From Streptomyces sp. NBC_00569 (GTDB lineage: Bacteria > Actinomycetota > Actinomycetes > Streptomycetales > Streptomycetaceae), in the NCBI RefSeq assembly GCF_036345255.1, contig NZ_CP107783.1:496001-560000 (forward strand): 64,000 nt of DNA, given 5' to 3'. Both the position numbers and the translations under genes were made by a program. How positions within the stretch are numbered: position 1 is the stretch's first letter; every line of letters begins with the position of its first letter. Shown piece after piece: positions 51,986-61,965 of this stretch. Below the pieces are notes generated by a model that was not told where the DNA came from, did not search any database, and saw nothing but the letters and a program-made list of their open reading frames with translations.

Positions 51986-53185
51986 TCAGAGGAAAGAGGA
52001 CAGCCCGTCGAGGAACCTGTCCACGTCCTCGGCGGAGTTGTACGGCGCCAGACCCACTCGCAGGGCGGGGTTCTCCCACTTCAGGGCGGAGAAGGTCTCG
52101 TAGGCGTAGAACGAACCGGCGGGGGCCAGGACGTCGCGGGCGGCCAGATGGACCTGGGCCTCGCGGGCGTCACGGCCTTCGACGGTCATCAGGAGGGTCG
52201 GGGTGCGGTCGGCCGCCTTCGAGTGCAGGGTGACGGCGTCGCCCAGTGCGCGCAGCCCCGTCTCCAGCCTCGTACGCAGCGCCTTCTCGTGCTCGTGGAG
52301 GGAGCCCAGCGAATGTGCGAGCCGCTCCCTGCGTGTGGCCTCCGTGCCCGGGTCCATCGCCGCGAGGAAGTCCACGGCGGCGGTGGCCCCCGCCAGCATT
52401 TCGTAGGGCAGCGTGCCGAACTCGAAGCGCTCCGGCACCGTGTCGGGGGAAGGCGCGAGCTTGTCGGGGTGGACGGTCTCGAGGAGCTCGGGAGCCGCCG
52501 CGAGCACGCCGCAGTGCGGTCCGAGGAACTTGTACGGGGAGCAGACGAAGAAGTCCGCGCCCAGCGCGGGCACGTCGACCAGGTGGTGGGCGGCGTAGTG
52601 CACCCCGTCCACGTACACCAGAGCGCCGACCTCGTGCGCCCGGTCGGCGATGTGGCGCAGGGGCGGCTTGGTGCCGAGTACGTTCGAGGCCGCCGTGACC
52701 GCGACAAGCCGTGTCCGGGGCGACAGCGCCCGCTCGAACGAATCGAGGTCGAGCTCCATGCTCTCGCTGTCGATCTCGATCCAGCGGACCGTCACTCCGG
52801 CGCGCTCGGCGGCCTGGACCCATGGGCGCACGTTGGAGTCGTGATCCAGGCGACTGACGACGATCTCGTCCCTCGCCTTCCATCCCTTGGCGAGGTGACG
52901 GGAGAAGTCGTACGTCAGCTGAGTGGCGCTGCGCCCGTGGACGACACCCTCGGCAGGCACGTTGAGCAGGTCGGCGTAGGCGTCCCGGAAGTCCGTCACG
53001 GCGCGCTCGGCGTTGAGCTCGGAGCGGCTGACAAGCCCCCGGTTGGACAGAGGGCCGGTCATCGTCGCGACGATGGCATCGGCGACAGGACGCGGGGTCT
53101 GCGTCCCGCCGGGACCGTCGAAGAAGGCAAGGCCGTGGTCCAGGGACGGGAAATGGGCCCGGAGAGCGTTCAGGTCGATGGCCAA
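51986..53185 (-). CDS. Cysteine desulfurase-like protein (class V aminotransferase)
   Basis: This 399-aa PLP enzyme of the NifS/CsdA-like fold starts MAIDLNALRAHFPSLDHGLA. It has FFDGPGGTQTPRPVADAIVA, VSRLDHDSNVRPWVQAAERA, VDGVHYAAHHLVDVPALGAD and the PLP Lys in FFVCSPYKFLGPHCGVLA. No conserved active-site Cys loop is obvious near the C-terminus, so desulfurase activity is unproven; the family is usually called cysteine desulfurase-like. It converges with the TetR gene and has a 34-bp gap to it. Confidence 0.87.
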   Translation of the reverse strand: MAIDLNALRAHFPSLDHGLAFFDGPGGTQTPRPVADAIVATMTGPLSNRGLVSRSELNAERAVTDFRDAYADLLNVPAEGVVHGRSATQLTYDFSRHLAKGWKARDEIVVSRLDHDSNVRPWVQAAERAGVTVRWIEIDSESMELDLDSFERALSPRTRLVAVTAASNVLGTKPPLRHIADRAHEVGALVYVDGVHYAAHHLVDVPALGADFFVCSPYKFLGPHCGVLAAAPELLETVHPDKLAPSPDTVPERFEFGTLPYEMLAGATAAVDFLAAMDPGTEATRRERLAHSLGSLHEHEKALRTRLETGLRALGDAVTLHSKAADRTPTLLMTVEGRDAREAQVHLAARDVLAPAGSFYAYETFSALKWENPALRVGLAPYNSAEDVDRFLDGLSSFL

Positions 53186-53528
53186 GGCCTCGGCTTTCTG
53201 AAGATTTTCTGGAGACGGGGAATGTCATGACAGACCAGCTGCACCGGTCGGCGGCGCACGGGAGGGCGCGTCCAACCGCTGGTGGGGTCACTCTGGCACC
53301 GGCAGCCGCACACGTAAAGCGATGCAGGACTCGTGCGACGGGCCGGCCCGAACACACCCGCGCGGCAGCGGTCCGCCTGACGCGCGGGACCAGTTACGGC
53401 GCCACGGCGGGCCGAGGAGCCGCCGTGGCGCCGTAATCGAAGGAGGTGACCGCAGCGTGCGGCCTGCCTAGGAAGCCGTCAACGCGCGGCTATGCACAAG
53501 CGACTGCTACGGACGATGCCGGCACACC
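53186..53528. other. Intergenic region with a long hairpin and orphan SD
   Basis: There is no gene in these 343 bp. The hairpin at 53394-53436 is followed at 53440-53449 by AAGGAGGTGA, a perfect anti-SD match, and by GTG CGG CCT GCC TAG (53457-53471), a four-codon frame. Confidence 0.55.
53394..53436. terminator. Long perfect hairpin
   Basis: TTACGGCGCCACGGCGG-N9-CCGCCGTGGCGCCGTAA is a perfect 17-bp stem. It is downstream of the DUF6479-type gene (minus) and could be its terminator. Confidence 0.75.
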
Positions 53529-53897
53529 TCACGTATGCCCCGGACCGCCACTGCCGAACGAGCCGCTCGATCCCGGGGACCATGTCGGGGGCTTCTGATT
53601 CTTGCTGAGCTTGCCGCCGCCATGGTGGAGTTCGTACGGCATGAGCCGCTCGCTCTCGTCCTTGGCCACTGGGACCTCATCCGGCTCCCGCATCTCCCGG
53701 ATCTCGTGGACTGCCCCGCCTGCGGGCAGACGGGGCTGCTCATCGGGCCTGGGTGGCCTGAGCTCCAGCCTGCGCACTCGCATGCCGATCTGGACGGCCC
53801 ACACCAGCGCTCCCGCGATGAAGCCGCCGGCGATGAAAGCGGAGACAGCGGCGACCACCGTGTTCGCCGCGGCTATTTCGAGGTAAGCCGAGTTCAT
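53529..53897 (-). CDS. DUF6479-family small membrane protein
   Basis: The 122-aa protein starts MNSAYLEIAAANTVVAAVSA and has one N-terminal transmembrane helix (AFIAGGFIAGALVWAVQIGM), then a cytoplasmic, Pro/Arg/Glu-rich tail (RRLELRPPRPDEQPRLPAGG) ending in a Gly/Ser/His-rich stretch. This layout is the DUF6479 family common in Streptomyces. Function is unknown. ATG 53897 was taken; a longer frame is open upstream. Confidence 0.75.
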   Translation of the reverse strand: MNSAYLEIAAANTVVAAVSAFIAGGFIAGALVWAVQIGMRVRRLELRPPRPDEQPRLPAGGAVHEIREMREPDEVPVAKDESERLMPYELHHGGGKLSKNQKPPTWSPGSSGSFGSGGPGHT

Positions 53898-54107
53898 GAT
53901 CGCCGAGCACCCCCTGCTCCTGACCTGTTCTCCGGCGCGCGCCACACCACCGGATCGCCTCGGGTCACGCCAGATGACGACGCTGGGAATCGTGCGCGAA
54001 AGGTGCGTCCTGCGCGTACCCGTTCCTTTCGTCTCGATTATCCGTCGACACAGCGGTGAAATCGAGCCGAGCCCGGTCGGACCGTCGAGGTGCCGACCGG
54101 GCTGTAA

Positions 54108-54128
54108 TTAGCTCGTACACAGAGCTAA
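54108..54128 (+). promoter_or_regulatory. MarR-type operator
   Basis: TTAGCTC-N7-GAGCTAA is a perfect 7-bp dyad 9 bp upstream of the MarR ATG. It is probably the autoregulatory site of the marR-ABC operon. Confidence 0.7.
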
Positions 54129-54137
54129 AGTTATTTC

Positions 54138-54649
54138 ATGGCCACGGATGAGCTGGCGGATTCCTTCGCCGACGTACTCGCCGCCGTGCAACGCCTGTCC
54201 CGGCGCAGGCTTCGGCACGGCCTGAGCGCGCCCCCGTTGCGCGGTGCCCAGATAGAGCTGCTGCGCCTGGTGGTCGCCCGGCCCGGAATCGGTGTGTCGG
54301 CCGCCGCGCGAGACCTGCGGCTCGCCGGGAACTCGGTGTCCACGCTCGTCAATCAGCTGGTCAAGGCCGGCCTTCTGCGCCGTGAGACGGACCCCTCGGA
54401 CCGCAGGTCGGCGCTGCTGTACGCGACCCCGGCCGCCGCGGCCCGGCTGAGCGATTGGCAGGTCCGCCGGGGCACATTGATGCGGGAGCAACTGGCGGTG
54501 CTCGACCCGGCCGACCGGGCCGCGCTCGCCGCGGCGCTGCCGGCCCTGCGCAAGCTCGCCGACAACCTGCACGAGGACCGCATGCCCGTCATCCGCACAG
54601 AAGGCGAAACGACCTACGCAGTTCAGGAAGAACCGGGAGGCGCACTGGC

Positions 54650-54653
<4 letters not shown>
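54138..54653 (+). CDS. MarR-family transcriptional regulator
   Basis: This 171-aa winged-HTH repressor shows PPLRGAQIELLRLVVARPGI, VSAAARDLRLAGNSVSTLVN (recognition helix) and LVKAGLLRRETDPSDRRSAL (wing). It is the first gene of a three-gene unit with an ABC-2 exporter: its TGA overlaps the ATPase ATG (ATGA). It probably responds to a drug-like or lipophilic ligand and represses the exporter. Confidence 0.93.
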
Positions 54654-55495
<842 letters not shown>

Positions 55496-56392
55496 CCCGG
55501 CCGAGTTCGATCTGCTCGTCACCCCGCCCACGGCCCGTACCGGATGGCGCGTGGCGCCCGCCCGCGTCGTCGCCCTGTGCGCCGTCGAACTCCAAAAGCT
55601 CCGGCACGACCGTTCCGAGTTGTACACCCGAGCGGTCCAACCTGCCCTGTGGCTGCTGGTGTTCGGCGAGACCTTCACCCGGATCAAGGCGATCCCGACC
55701 CACGGCATTCCCTATATCGACTACCTCGCGCCGGGCATCATCGCCCAGTCCGCGATGTTCATCGCCATCTTCTACGGCATCATGATCATCTGGGAGCGGG
55801 ACGCCGGCATTCTGACCAAGCTCCTCGTCACGCCCACCCCGCGCGCGGCACTCATCACGGGCAAGGCCTTCGCCGCCGGGGTCAAGGCACTGATCCAGGC
55901 CGTCGTCGTGATCGTCATCGCGGCACTCCTCGGCGTCGCCCTGACCTGGAACCCGCTGCGCCTTCTCGGCGTGGCCGTCGCGGTGGTGCTCGGCTCGGCG
56001 TTCTTCTCCTGCCTGTCGATGACCATCGCCGGCATCGTCCTCACCCGGGACCGCCTGATGGGCATCGGTCAGGCCATCACCATGCCGCTCTTCTTCGCGT
56101 CCAACGCCCTCTACCCGGTCGCGCTCATGCCGGGCTGGCTCCAGGCGATCAGCCGGGTCAACCCGCTCACCTATCAAGTCGACGCGCTGCGCGGCCTGTT
56201 GCTGGGCACACCGTCACATCTGCCCCTGGACTACGCCGTACTCGCGGTGGCCGCCGCGCTCGGCATCGTGGCCGCCTCCTCGCTGCTGCCCCGGCTGGCC
56301 AGGTAGTCCGACGGCGGCGCCCGCGCGGGGACCGGGCCGTGCGGGCCGGTACCCGGCGGGCGGAATCGATGCTTGCGCCGTAACGTCGAAAT

Positions 56393-56611
56393 ATGTCTGT
56401 GAATCTCGTAGTGCTTGGCAAGGCGGGGCAGACCTCGGAGCACGAAGGCGAGGTGCTGCACTTCGTCGACGACAAGGAAGGCCAGTTCTCGTACTCGATC
56501 GACGCCGGCGCGCTGCTCGTATGGAAGGCAGATCCCACTGCCACGAGGGTCGAGGTGGCCTACGCCCCCCACGCGTGGATCAAGGCCAGCGGGACACGCA
56601 AGGACAGTTGA
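56393..56611 (+). CDS. 72-aa conserved hypothetical protein
   Basis: The protein starts MSVNLVVLGKAGQTSEHEGE and continues with VLHFVDDKEGQFSYSIDAGA, LLVWKADPTATRVEVAYAPH and AWIKASG. It is a small all-beta, soluble protein with no motif I recognise. It lies alone between the exporter unit and the luciferase-like operon. Confidence 0.6.
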   Translation: MSVNLVVLGKAGQTSEHEGEVLHFVDDKEGQFSYSIDAGALLVWKADPTATRVEVAYAPHAWIKASGTRKDS

Positions 56612-56704
56612 CCAGCGGGCCGACCCGGATGTGGTGAGCGCACGTCCGGGCTCTCGGCGCGCCCCGGCCTCTTGGCGTCCACTCCCTTCCGCACGCCACC
56701 TATT

Positions 56705-56728
56705 CCTGATAGGAACACTCCTAACAGG
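56705..56728 (+). promoter_or_regulatory. Operator-like dyad upstream of the luciferase-like operon
   Basis: CCTGATAGGA-ACAC-TCCTAACAGG has 9 of 10 positions symmetric. It lies about 38 bp upstream of the ATG at 56766, in the promoter window. Confidence 0.5.
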
Positions 56729-56765
56729 CATAGCGGCAACGGTGCTGAAGTGAGGGAACCCTGGC

Positions 56766-57683
56766 ATGCTCCGACTTGGAATGATGGCGCCGTTCACCGA
56801 CGGCCTGATCACCTCGGGTGGCTTCCTCCGCGACCTCGCGGGCACGCTCGAAGAGTGCGGCGTCGAGTCACTGTGGACGGTCGAGCACGTCGCCGTCGCC
56901 GAACGGTACGAACCGCTCTATCCGTACTCCAACGACGGCCGAATACCGGGCAGTTCGGGCGCGGTACCCATGCCCGACCCACTGGAGACCATCGCCTTCC
57001 TCGCCGGAGCGTCGAGCTCCCTGCGGTTCGGTACGGCGATGGTCGTCGCCCCACTGCACAGCCCGGTGGTCCTGGCCAAACGCGCCGCGACGATCGACCG
57101 GCACTCCGACGGGCGGCTGATGCTGGGCCTCGGCATCGGCTGGCAGAAGGAGGAGTACGCCGCCGTCGGCGTGCCCTACAAGGATCGGGGACGGCGGCTC
57201 GAGGAGTGTGTCGGCGCGATGCGCGCGCTGTGGGGCAGCGGCCCCGCCTCGTACCAGGGGCGGCACGTCTCCTTCGACGGTCTGCACTCGCTGCCGCGCC
57301 CTGCCGGCGGGGCCGTGCCCGTGGTACTGGGCGGGAACAGCGATCCCGCCGTCCGCCGCGCGGGCCGGATCGGCGACGGCTGGTTCCCCTACACGATCAC
57401 TCCCGAGGACTTCGCGCGCCAGGCCGGTCTGCTGCGCGAGGCCGCGCGCGGGGAGGGCCGGCCGCAGGACGCCGTGGAGATCACGGTGTGGCCGGGCTCC
57501 TGCGACCGTGAGCGGGCCGGGGATCCCTCATGGGTACGGGGCTTCGTCGACGCGGGCGCGACGCGCCTTGTCATCGCTCCGCATATCCGCGGCTCGGACG
57601 GCCTTTCGGGCCCACGGGGTCTGGACGCCTTGCGGGAACAGATCGACCGCTACCGGGCCGAGGTACTGGAGAAGCTGTCATGA
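56766..57683 (+). CDS. LLM-class oxidoreductase, probably F420-dependent (TIGR03619-like)
   Basis: This 305-aa luciferase-like TIM-barrel protein starts MLRLGMMAPFTDGLITSGGF. It shows ESLWTVEHVAVAERYEPLYP, SLRFGTAMVVAPLHSPVVLA, RLMLGLGIGWQKEEYAAVGV, VPVVLGGNSDPAVRRAGRIG and DGWFPYTITPEDFARQA. The pattern matches the actinobacterial F420-dependent LLM group rather than bacterial luciferase. The next gene overlaps its stop (ATGA), giving a three-gene operon with two small barrel proteins. The substrate is unknown. Confidence 0.87.
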   Translation: MLRLGMMAPFTDGLITSGGFLRDLAGTLEECGVESLWTVEHVAVAERYEPLYPYSNDGRIPGSSGAVPMPDPLETIAFLAGASSSLRFGTAMVVAPLHSPVVLAKRAATIDRHSDGRLMLGLGIGWQKEEYAAVGVPYKDRGRRLEECVGAMRALWGSGPASYQGRHVSFDGLHSLPRPAGGAVPVVLGGNSDPAVRRAGRIGDGWFPYTITPEDFARQAGLLREAARGEGRPQDAVEITVWPGSCDRERAGDPSWVRGFVDAGATRLVIAPHIRGSDGLSGPRGLDALREQIDRYRAEVLEKLS

Positions 57684-58015
57684 GCGGGGTCCAGGTACTC
57701 GACGTCGTCCTCCTCGCGGGCGATGACGTCGACGAGTGGCTGCGCCGCTGGCGCGCGGAGTATCTGCCGGGTGCCGTGGACCGGGGCATGGCCGAGGAGC
57801 GTCTCTGGCGCGCCTGGACGGGGCCGGACACAGTGGCGGTCCGGATCCTGTGGTCACTGCCGGACAGCGGTGCGTTCTTCGCCGCGCGCGCCGCGGCCGG
57901 CGCCGACCCTCGGGTCGCGGCGTTCTGGGCGTACACGGACGAGATCGCGAAGGACCGCGATCGTCATGTGCTGGAGCCGGTGACCGATGTCCGCGAGGAG
58001 GTGGCGTCGTCATGA
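57680..58015 (+). CDS. Small protein coupled to the LLM oxidoreductase (dimeric barrel-like)
   Basis: This 111-aa protein starts MSGVQVLDVVLLAGDDVDEW and continues with LRRWRAEYLPGAVDRGMAEE, RLWRAWTGPDTVAVRILWSL, PDSGAFFAARAAAGADPRVA. The strand-helix-strand-strand pattern resembles ABM/Dabb ferredoxin-like barrels. It overlaps both neighbours by 4 bp. I can name no catalytic residue; it could be a cyclase- or monooxygenase-like partner of the LLM enzyme. Confidence 0.65.
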   Translation: MSGVQVLDVVLLAGDDVDEWLRRWRAEYLPGAVDRGMAEERLWRAWTGPDTVAVRILWSLPDSGAFFAARAAAGADPRVAAFWAYTDEIAKDRDRHVLEPVTDVREEVASS

Positions 58016-58608
58016 CCCGCTGGGTGACTCTGTTGCCGGACGACGACACCGACGCGTACACCAAGGCCGCCGCGGGGCCCGGCGTCCTCGGCGGCTCCGC
58101 GGCGGCGGATCTGCCAGGCAGTTTCGGCGGCACCGGCGCCACATGGGACGTGACAGCGAAGCGGACGCCGGCCGCCATCGCCTCTGAGGCCGGGCTGCCG
58201 GAGCCCCTCGACACGGTCGCTCTCGCGCCGGTGCGCGGGGCGTACGTGCCCCTGCGCGGCCCGCGCGTGAAACGCACCCTGCTGCTCGCGGTGCGCCCCG
58301 GCACACCCGGCGCTCTCGTCGGGCAGTTGGAAGCGGATCTCATGGCGATGCCCGAGCACATCTCCACCATCCGCTCCTGGTCTCTGAGCAGGGTGGACCA
58401 GACGCTCACGCCCTCCCGATGGACCCACGTCTGGGAGCAGGAGTACGCGGACGTGCAGGGGTTGACCGGCGAGTATCTCGGTCACCCCTTCCACTGGACG
58501 TGCGTGGACCGGTGGTTCGACGGCGAGATTCCGGGCGCCGGGATCGTGGAGCCTCGCCTGGTCCACGTCTTCCGCTGGAGCCGGGAGCCGGTCCTGACCT
58601 CCCGCTGA
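58012..58608 (+). CDS. Dabb-family (stress-responsive barrel) protein
   Basis: This 198-aa protein starts MTRWVTLLPDDDTDAYTKAA. Its C-terminal half fits a Dabb-like dimeric barrel: KRTLLLAVRPGTPGALVGQL, EADLMAMPEHISTIRSWSLS, then RWTHVWEQEYADVQGLTGEY and HPFHWTCVDRWFDGEIPGAG. It is coupled to the preceding small gene, completing the LLM operon. Dabb proteins act as cyclases or heme-binding in some pathways; which applies is unknown. A hairpin spans its stop codon. Confidence 0.72.
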   Translation: MTRWVTLLPDDDTDAYTKAAAGPGVLGGSAAADLPGSFGGTGATWDVTAKRTPAAIASEAGLPEPLDTVALAPVRGAYVPLRGPRVKRTLLLAVRPGTPGALVGQLEADLMAMPEHISTIRSWSLSRVDQTLTPSRWTHVWEQEYADVQGLTGEYLGHPFHWTCVDRWFDGEIPGAGIVEPRLVHVFRWSREPVLTSR

Positions 58609-58638
58609 GGCCAGGACCTTGGCAGTAGGGGCCTCAGC
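58604..58638. terminator. Hairpin spanning both converging stop codons
   Basis: GCTGAGGCC-N17-GGCCTCAGC is a 9-bp stem that includes the Dabb stop (TGA 58606-58608) and the stop of the pectate lyase gene (minus, 58634-58636). Confidence 0.6.
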
Positions 58639-60439
58639 CGGCGACGTAGGCGATGAGCTTGGCCATGTTGCCGGTGTAGGCGGAGGTCGTGATGCCCTCG
58701 GCGCTGTCGTGCGGCTGGTACGGCGGCTCGGCGGGCGGTGTGGCCGGGTCGTACGGCGAGGTGTCGTACAGGTCGCCCACGTGTTTGCTCATGTAGGCCA
58801 CGCCCTCGTACGGCGTGGCCGGTGCCGGGCCGAGGTACGGGTTGGTGGTGGTGCCGATCGGGGTGATCCAGTGATCCTTAGTGCCGAGGGCGTCCACAAG
58901 GGCGCTCGCCTGGTCCTCGGTCACGCCGGGCAGGGCCGGGTCGGCACCTCGGAACAGGTCGGTGAGGTCGAGGTCGCGCACGCTGAAGTAGCGCGGGAGC
59001 TCCTGCGGTCCGCCGGGGGTGAGCGGTGAGCGGTCGCGCAGATCGGCGACCTCGGAGCGGCTCAGCGCCATCAGCTCGTCGTAGGTCGCCTTGAGGCCGG
59101 TGAGGTCGATGGAGCGCCCGCCGGAGTAGTGGCTGAGTGTGTTGCGGTGGTCGTGGTCGTAGTAGTAGGCGCCGTTGCGGATGTTGGAGCCGAAGCGGTG
59201 CACGAACCGGGGCCGGTTGGTCTCCAACTCCACGAACGTCGGGTGCGTGGCGCTCTTCAGCAGCGGGTTCTCACCCTTCTGCTCACTGGTGAGCGGGCAG
59301 GTCTCCAGCCAGGCGATGGCCTCGGGCACACGCCGCAGGTAGTCGTGGTCGCCGGTGAGCCGGAAGTAGTGGAACAGCTGCCGGATGTTGGTCTGCGTGG
59401 TGTGCGTGGTCAGAGACCGTGGCTCGTACGAGCGGGCACTGGCGGGAGCGCCGGCGGGCCGGCCGCCGACGGAGTGCGAGAGGTGCTGCAGGCCCCATCC
59501 GGCCTGGGGTCCTGGCTGCTGCAGCCGGTGCAGACAGGCCATGGCGCGCAGCACGGGCCGGGTCAGGTCACGCCGTCCGAGCGCCGATATGCACATGAGC
59601 AGGAACTTGATGTTCTCGCCGAGGACGTCGTCGTTGAAGGTGACGTGGCCGGTGTAGTCGCCGTCCTGCATGCCGTGCTGGACGTCCGAGGGCAGCCAGG
59701 AGGGCCGCTCGTCGGGCCAGGGCATCTCGCTCACCGCACCGGAGAAGGCGGGGAACCGCTGCGGCCAGCCGCCGTCGGCCGGACCTCCGCGCAGCTGCGC
59801 CTTGAGCATGAAGTCGATGACGCGGTTCAGGGACGCCTTGAACTTCGGGTGCCTGCGCTCCACGTAGAGGCGCAGGATCAGTTGCGCCGCCGTGGAGGTG
59901 CCCGCGTCGTCGAAGGTGGCGTTGCCGTAGTAGTGCTGGAATTCCTCCAGGCGCCAGCCGTTCGCGCCGATGGTCGCGTACCAGTCACGCAGGGAGCCGT
60001 TGCCGGCGAAGTCGTGGATGTAGTTCCAGCCTCCGACCGGCAATTGAGCCTCGACGAGCGCGAGGCCGGTGCGTTCGGCGGCACGGTAGAAGGTCTCGTC
60101 ACCGGTGGCGTGATACGCGTCGAGGAGGCTGTGGCCGACGCTGGGCGTGCCGGGCGGCTGGACCCAGCACATGGTCCGCCTCGCCTCCATCTCCCCCCAC
60201 GTGGTGGAGAGATCGGGGAGATAGCTCCAGACGTACGCGCCGCGGTAGGACACGTGCTCGTCCATGAAGGCCCCCGCGCGGCGCATGGCTCGCGCGACGT
60301 CGGTGCGGCCGCCGGCGGTGCGTGACCCTGCCGGGTGAGCGGAGGGCCGGGACGCGGCCGACGCGATGCCGGGCCGCAGTCCGACCAGCGCTCCGACGGC
60401 GGGTACTGCGGCGAGTCGGGCGAAGGTGCGTCTGGACAT
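58634..60439 (-). CDS. Pectate lyase (PL10-type), Tat-exported
   Basis: This 601-aa secreted polysaccharide lyase begins MSRRTFARLAAVPAVGALVG, a twin-arginine signal. PL10 traits are seen in GGWNYIHDFAGNGSLRDWYA, GWRLEEFQHYYGNATFDDAG, RHPKFKASLNRVIDFMLKAQ, DGGWPQRFPAFSG and HTTQTNIRQLFHYFRLTGDH. It would cleave polygalacturonate by beta-elimination outside the cell. It diverges from a LacI regulator and sugar ABC transporter, consistent with import of the breakdown oligosaccharides. Confidence 0.9.
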   Translation of the reverse strand: MSRRTFARLAAVPAVGALVGLRPGIASAASRPSAHPAGSRTAGGRTDVARAMRRAGAFMDEHVSYRGAYVWSYLPDLSTTWGEMEARRTMCWVQPPGTPSVGHSLLDAYHATGDETFYRAAERTGLALVEAQLPVGGWNYIHDFAGNGSLRDWYATIGANGWRLEEFQHYYGNATFDDAGTSTAAQLILRLYVERRHPKFKASLNRVIDFMLKAQLRGGPADGGWPQRFPAFSGAVSEMPWPDERPSWLPSDVQHGMQDGDYTGHVTFNDDVLGENIKFLLMCISALGRRDLTRPVLRAMACLHRLQQPGPQAGWGLQHLSHSVGGRPAGAPASARSYEPRSLTTHTTQTNIRQLFHYFRLTGDHDYLRRVPEAIAWLETCPLTSEQKGENPLLKSATHPTFVELETNRPRFVHRFGSNIRNGAYYYDHDHRNTLSHYSGGRSIDLTGLKATYDELMALSRSEVADLRDRSPLTPGGPQELPRYFSVRDLDLTDLFRGADPALPGVTEDQASALVDALGTKDHWITPIGTTTNPYLGPAPATPYEGVAYMSKHVGDLYDTSPYDPATPPAEPPYQPHDSAEGITTSAYTGNMAKLIAYVAG

Positions 60440-60921
60440 GGGCGTTCTCAACGGTGTCGCCTCCAGGCATGACGGATGCGTGTCGCGGGGGCGCACCGGT
60501 GACACGGCGGCGACCCGCAACTCTGGTGTCAGGGAAGGGAAATGTCGTCGGGGCACAGACCTATCACCCGCCGTTCGGGACCCTCAAGAGTTCGTACCAG
60601 TGAAAGTTGTTCACGTACTCGATCAACCTGCTTATCAAATCGGGTATTTGACTTGCTTCGCACCCCAAAGCCCTCATTGGATTCAGATACATAAACTTAA
60701 ACGATCTACGGCAAGGGTCTTGCCCTCGCACGTCGGCCCCTCCTACAGTCACGCACGCCGACAGTCGAATCGATTCGACGAACCGCTTCGACAGCCCGCT
60801 TCGGCAACCCGAGCGGACCTCGCCGTCGGAGCGGCCAGAACCCGAACGACCCGCACGGCCGAGGCGACCGGAACAACCAGCACGGCCAGGACGACCAGCA
60901 CCAAAGCGCAGAGGAGCGGGA
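60440..60921. other. Promoter region between pectate lyase and lacI genes
   Basis: There is no gene in these 482 bp. The stretch 60600-60710 is clearly more AT-rich than its surroundings and probably holds the divergent promoters. A perfect palindrome at 60764-60779 is the likely LacI site. Confidence 0.65.
60764..60779. promoter_or_regulatory. LacI-type operator palindrome
   Basis: GTCGAATCGATTCGAC is a perfect 16-bp palindrome with a CG centre, typical of LacI-family sites. It lies 142 bp upstream of the lacI ATG in the divergent region. Confidence 0.75.
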
Positions 60922-61965
60922 ATGGCCACGATCAAAGACGTCGCCGAACGGGCGGGCGTCGCGCCCAGCACCGTCAGCTACGTCCTCAGCGGCTCCCGCA
61001 AGATCTCCGAGGACACCCGCTGTGCGGTACAGGCCGCCATCGCCGAGCTCGGCTACCACCCACGGGCCAGCGCCCGCACCCTGCGCAGCGCCCGCAGCGA
61101 CGTCCTGGCCCTGGCCGTCCCCCGTGTGCCCGGCGAATACCGGGCGGTGGACGGCCGGTTCGCCATCGACATCAGCGACGCCGCCCGCAGCCACGGCTAC
61201 GACCTCCTGCTGATGACCGACCTGGACGGGGTCGGCGGGCTGCGCCGGGTGGCCGGCAGCGGACTGGCGGACGCGGCGGTCCTCATGGCCGTGGAGGAGC
61301 AGGACCCCCGCATCGGCGCCATGCGCGAACTGGGCTTCCCCACCGCGCTGCTCGGGCGTGGCGACGACGACTCGGCGCTGCCCTGGGTCGACCTCGACTG
61401 GGAGGCCGCCGTCGCCCTCGCCCTGCGCGAGACCGCCGCGGCCGGCCACCGGCACATCGCCTTCCTCGCCTCGGCCGAGCACGAGATCGCGGCCCGCCGC
61501 GGTTACGCCGTGCACGGCCTCGACGGAGCCCGGAGGGCCTCGAAGGAGACCGGTGCGGACATCCGGGTGCACCCCTCCAGCGGCGACCCGGACGTGCTGC
61601 GGCGCCGCGTGCGCGAGCTGCTCGGCTCACGGTCCGCCCCGACCGCGCTGGTCGTCCAGCACCTGCACCGCCTCCCCCACCTGCTGGCCGAGGTGGCCGC
61701 GGCCGGGCTACGGGTCCCCGAGGACCTCGCCGTCGTACCCGTCGGCACCCTCCCCGACGACCTGGGCGGGCGGATCCTGCCGCGTATCGAACTGCCCGTC
61801 GCGCAGATGTCCCTGGCAGTCGTCGAACTCGCGGTCAAGTCGATCACCGCGGCCACCGGCGGCCGGACCGAGAGCCATCAGCCCCCCGGCCTTCCCCCTC
61901 ACCGTCTGATCGCGCCGCAGATGGCACCCGGACTCACCATCGCGCCGCCGAGAGGGCGTCCCTGA
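60922..61965 (+). CDS. LacI-family transcriptional regulator
   Basis: This 347-aa regulator shows the HTH MATIKDVAERAGVAPSTVSY followed by VLSGSRKISEDTRCAVQAAI (hinge helix LGYHPRASARTLRSARS). The periplasmic-binding-like effector domain includes VLALAVPRVPGEYRAVDGRF, YDLLLMTDLDGVGGLRRVAG and HRHIAFLASAEHEIAARRGY, ending with EDLAVVPVGTLPDDLGGRIL. It likely senses a pectin-derived sugar and controls the lyase and transporter genes through the palindrome at 60764. Confidence 0.94.
   Translation: MATIKDVAERAGVAPSTVSYVLSGSRKISEDTRCAVQAAIAELGYHPRASARTLRSARSDVLALAVPRVPGEYRAVDGRFAIDISDAARSHGYDLLLMTDLDGVGGLRRVAGSGLADAAVLMAVEEQDPRIGAMRELGFPTALLGRGDDDSALPWVDLDWEAAVALALRETAAAGHRHIAFLASAEHEIAARRGYAVHGLDGARRASKETGADIRVHPSSGDPDVLRRRVRELLGSRSAPTALVVQHLHRLPHLLAEVAAAGLRVPEDLAVVPVGTLPDDLGGRILPRIELPVAQMSLAVVELAVKSITAATGGRTESHQPPGLPPHRLIAPQMAPGLTIAPPRGRP

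Noticed and set aside
53492..53610. Short plus-strand frame after the orphan SD (starts MHKRLLRTMPAHL)
   Set aside because: It is too far from the SD and antisense to the DUF6479-type gene.
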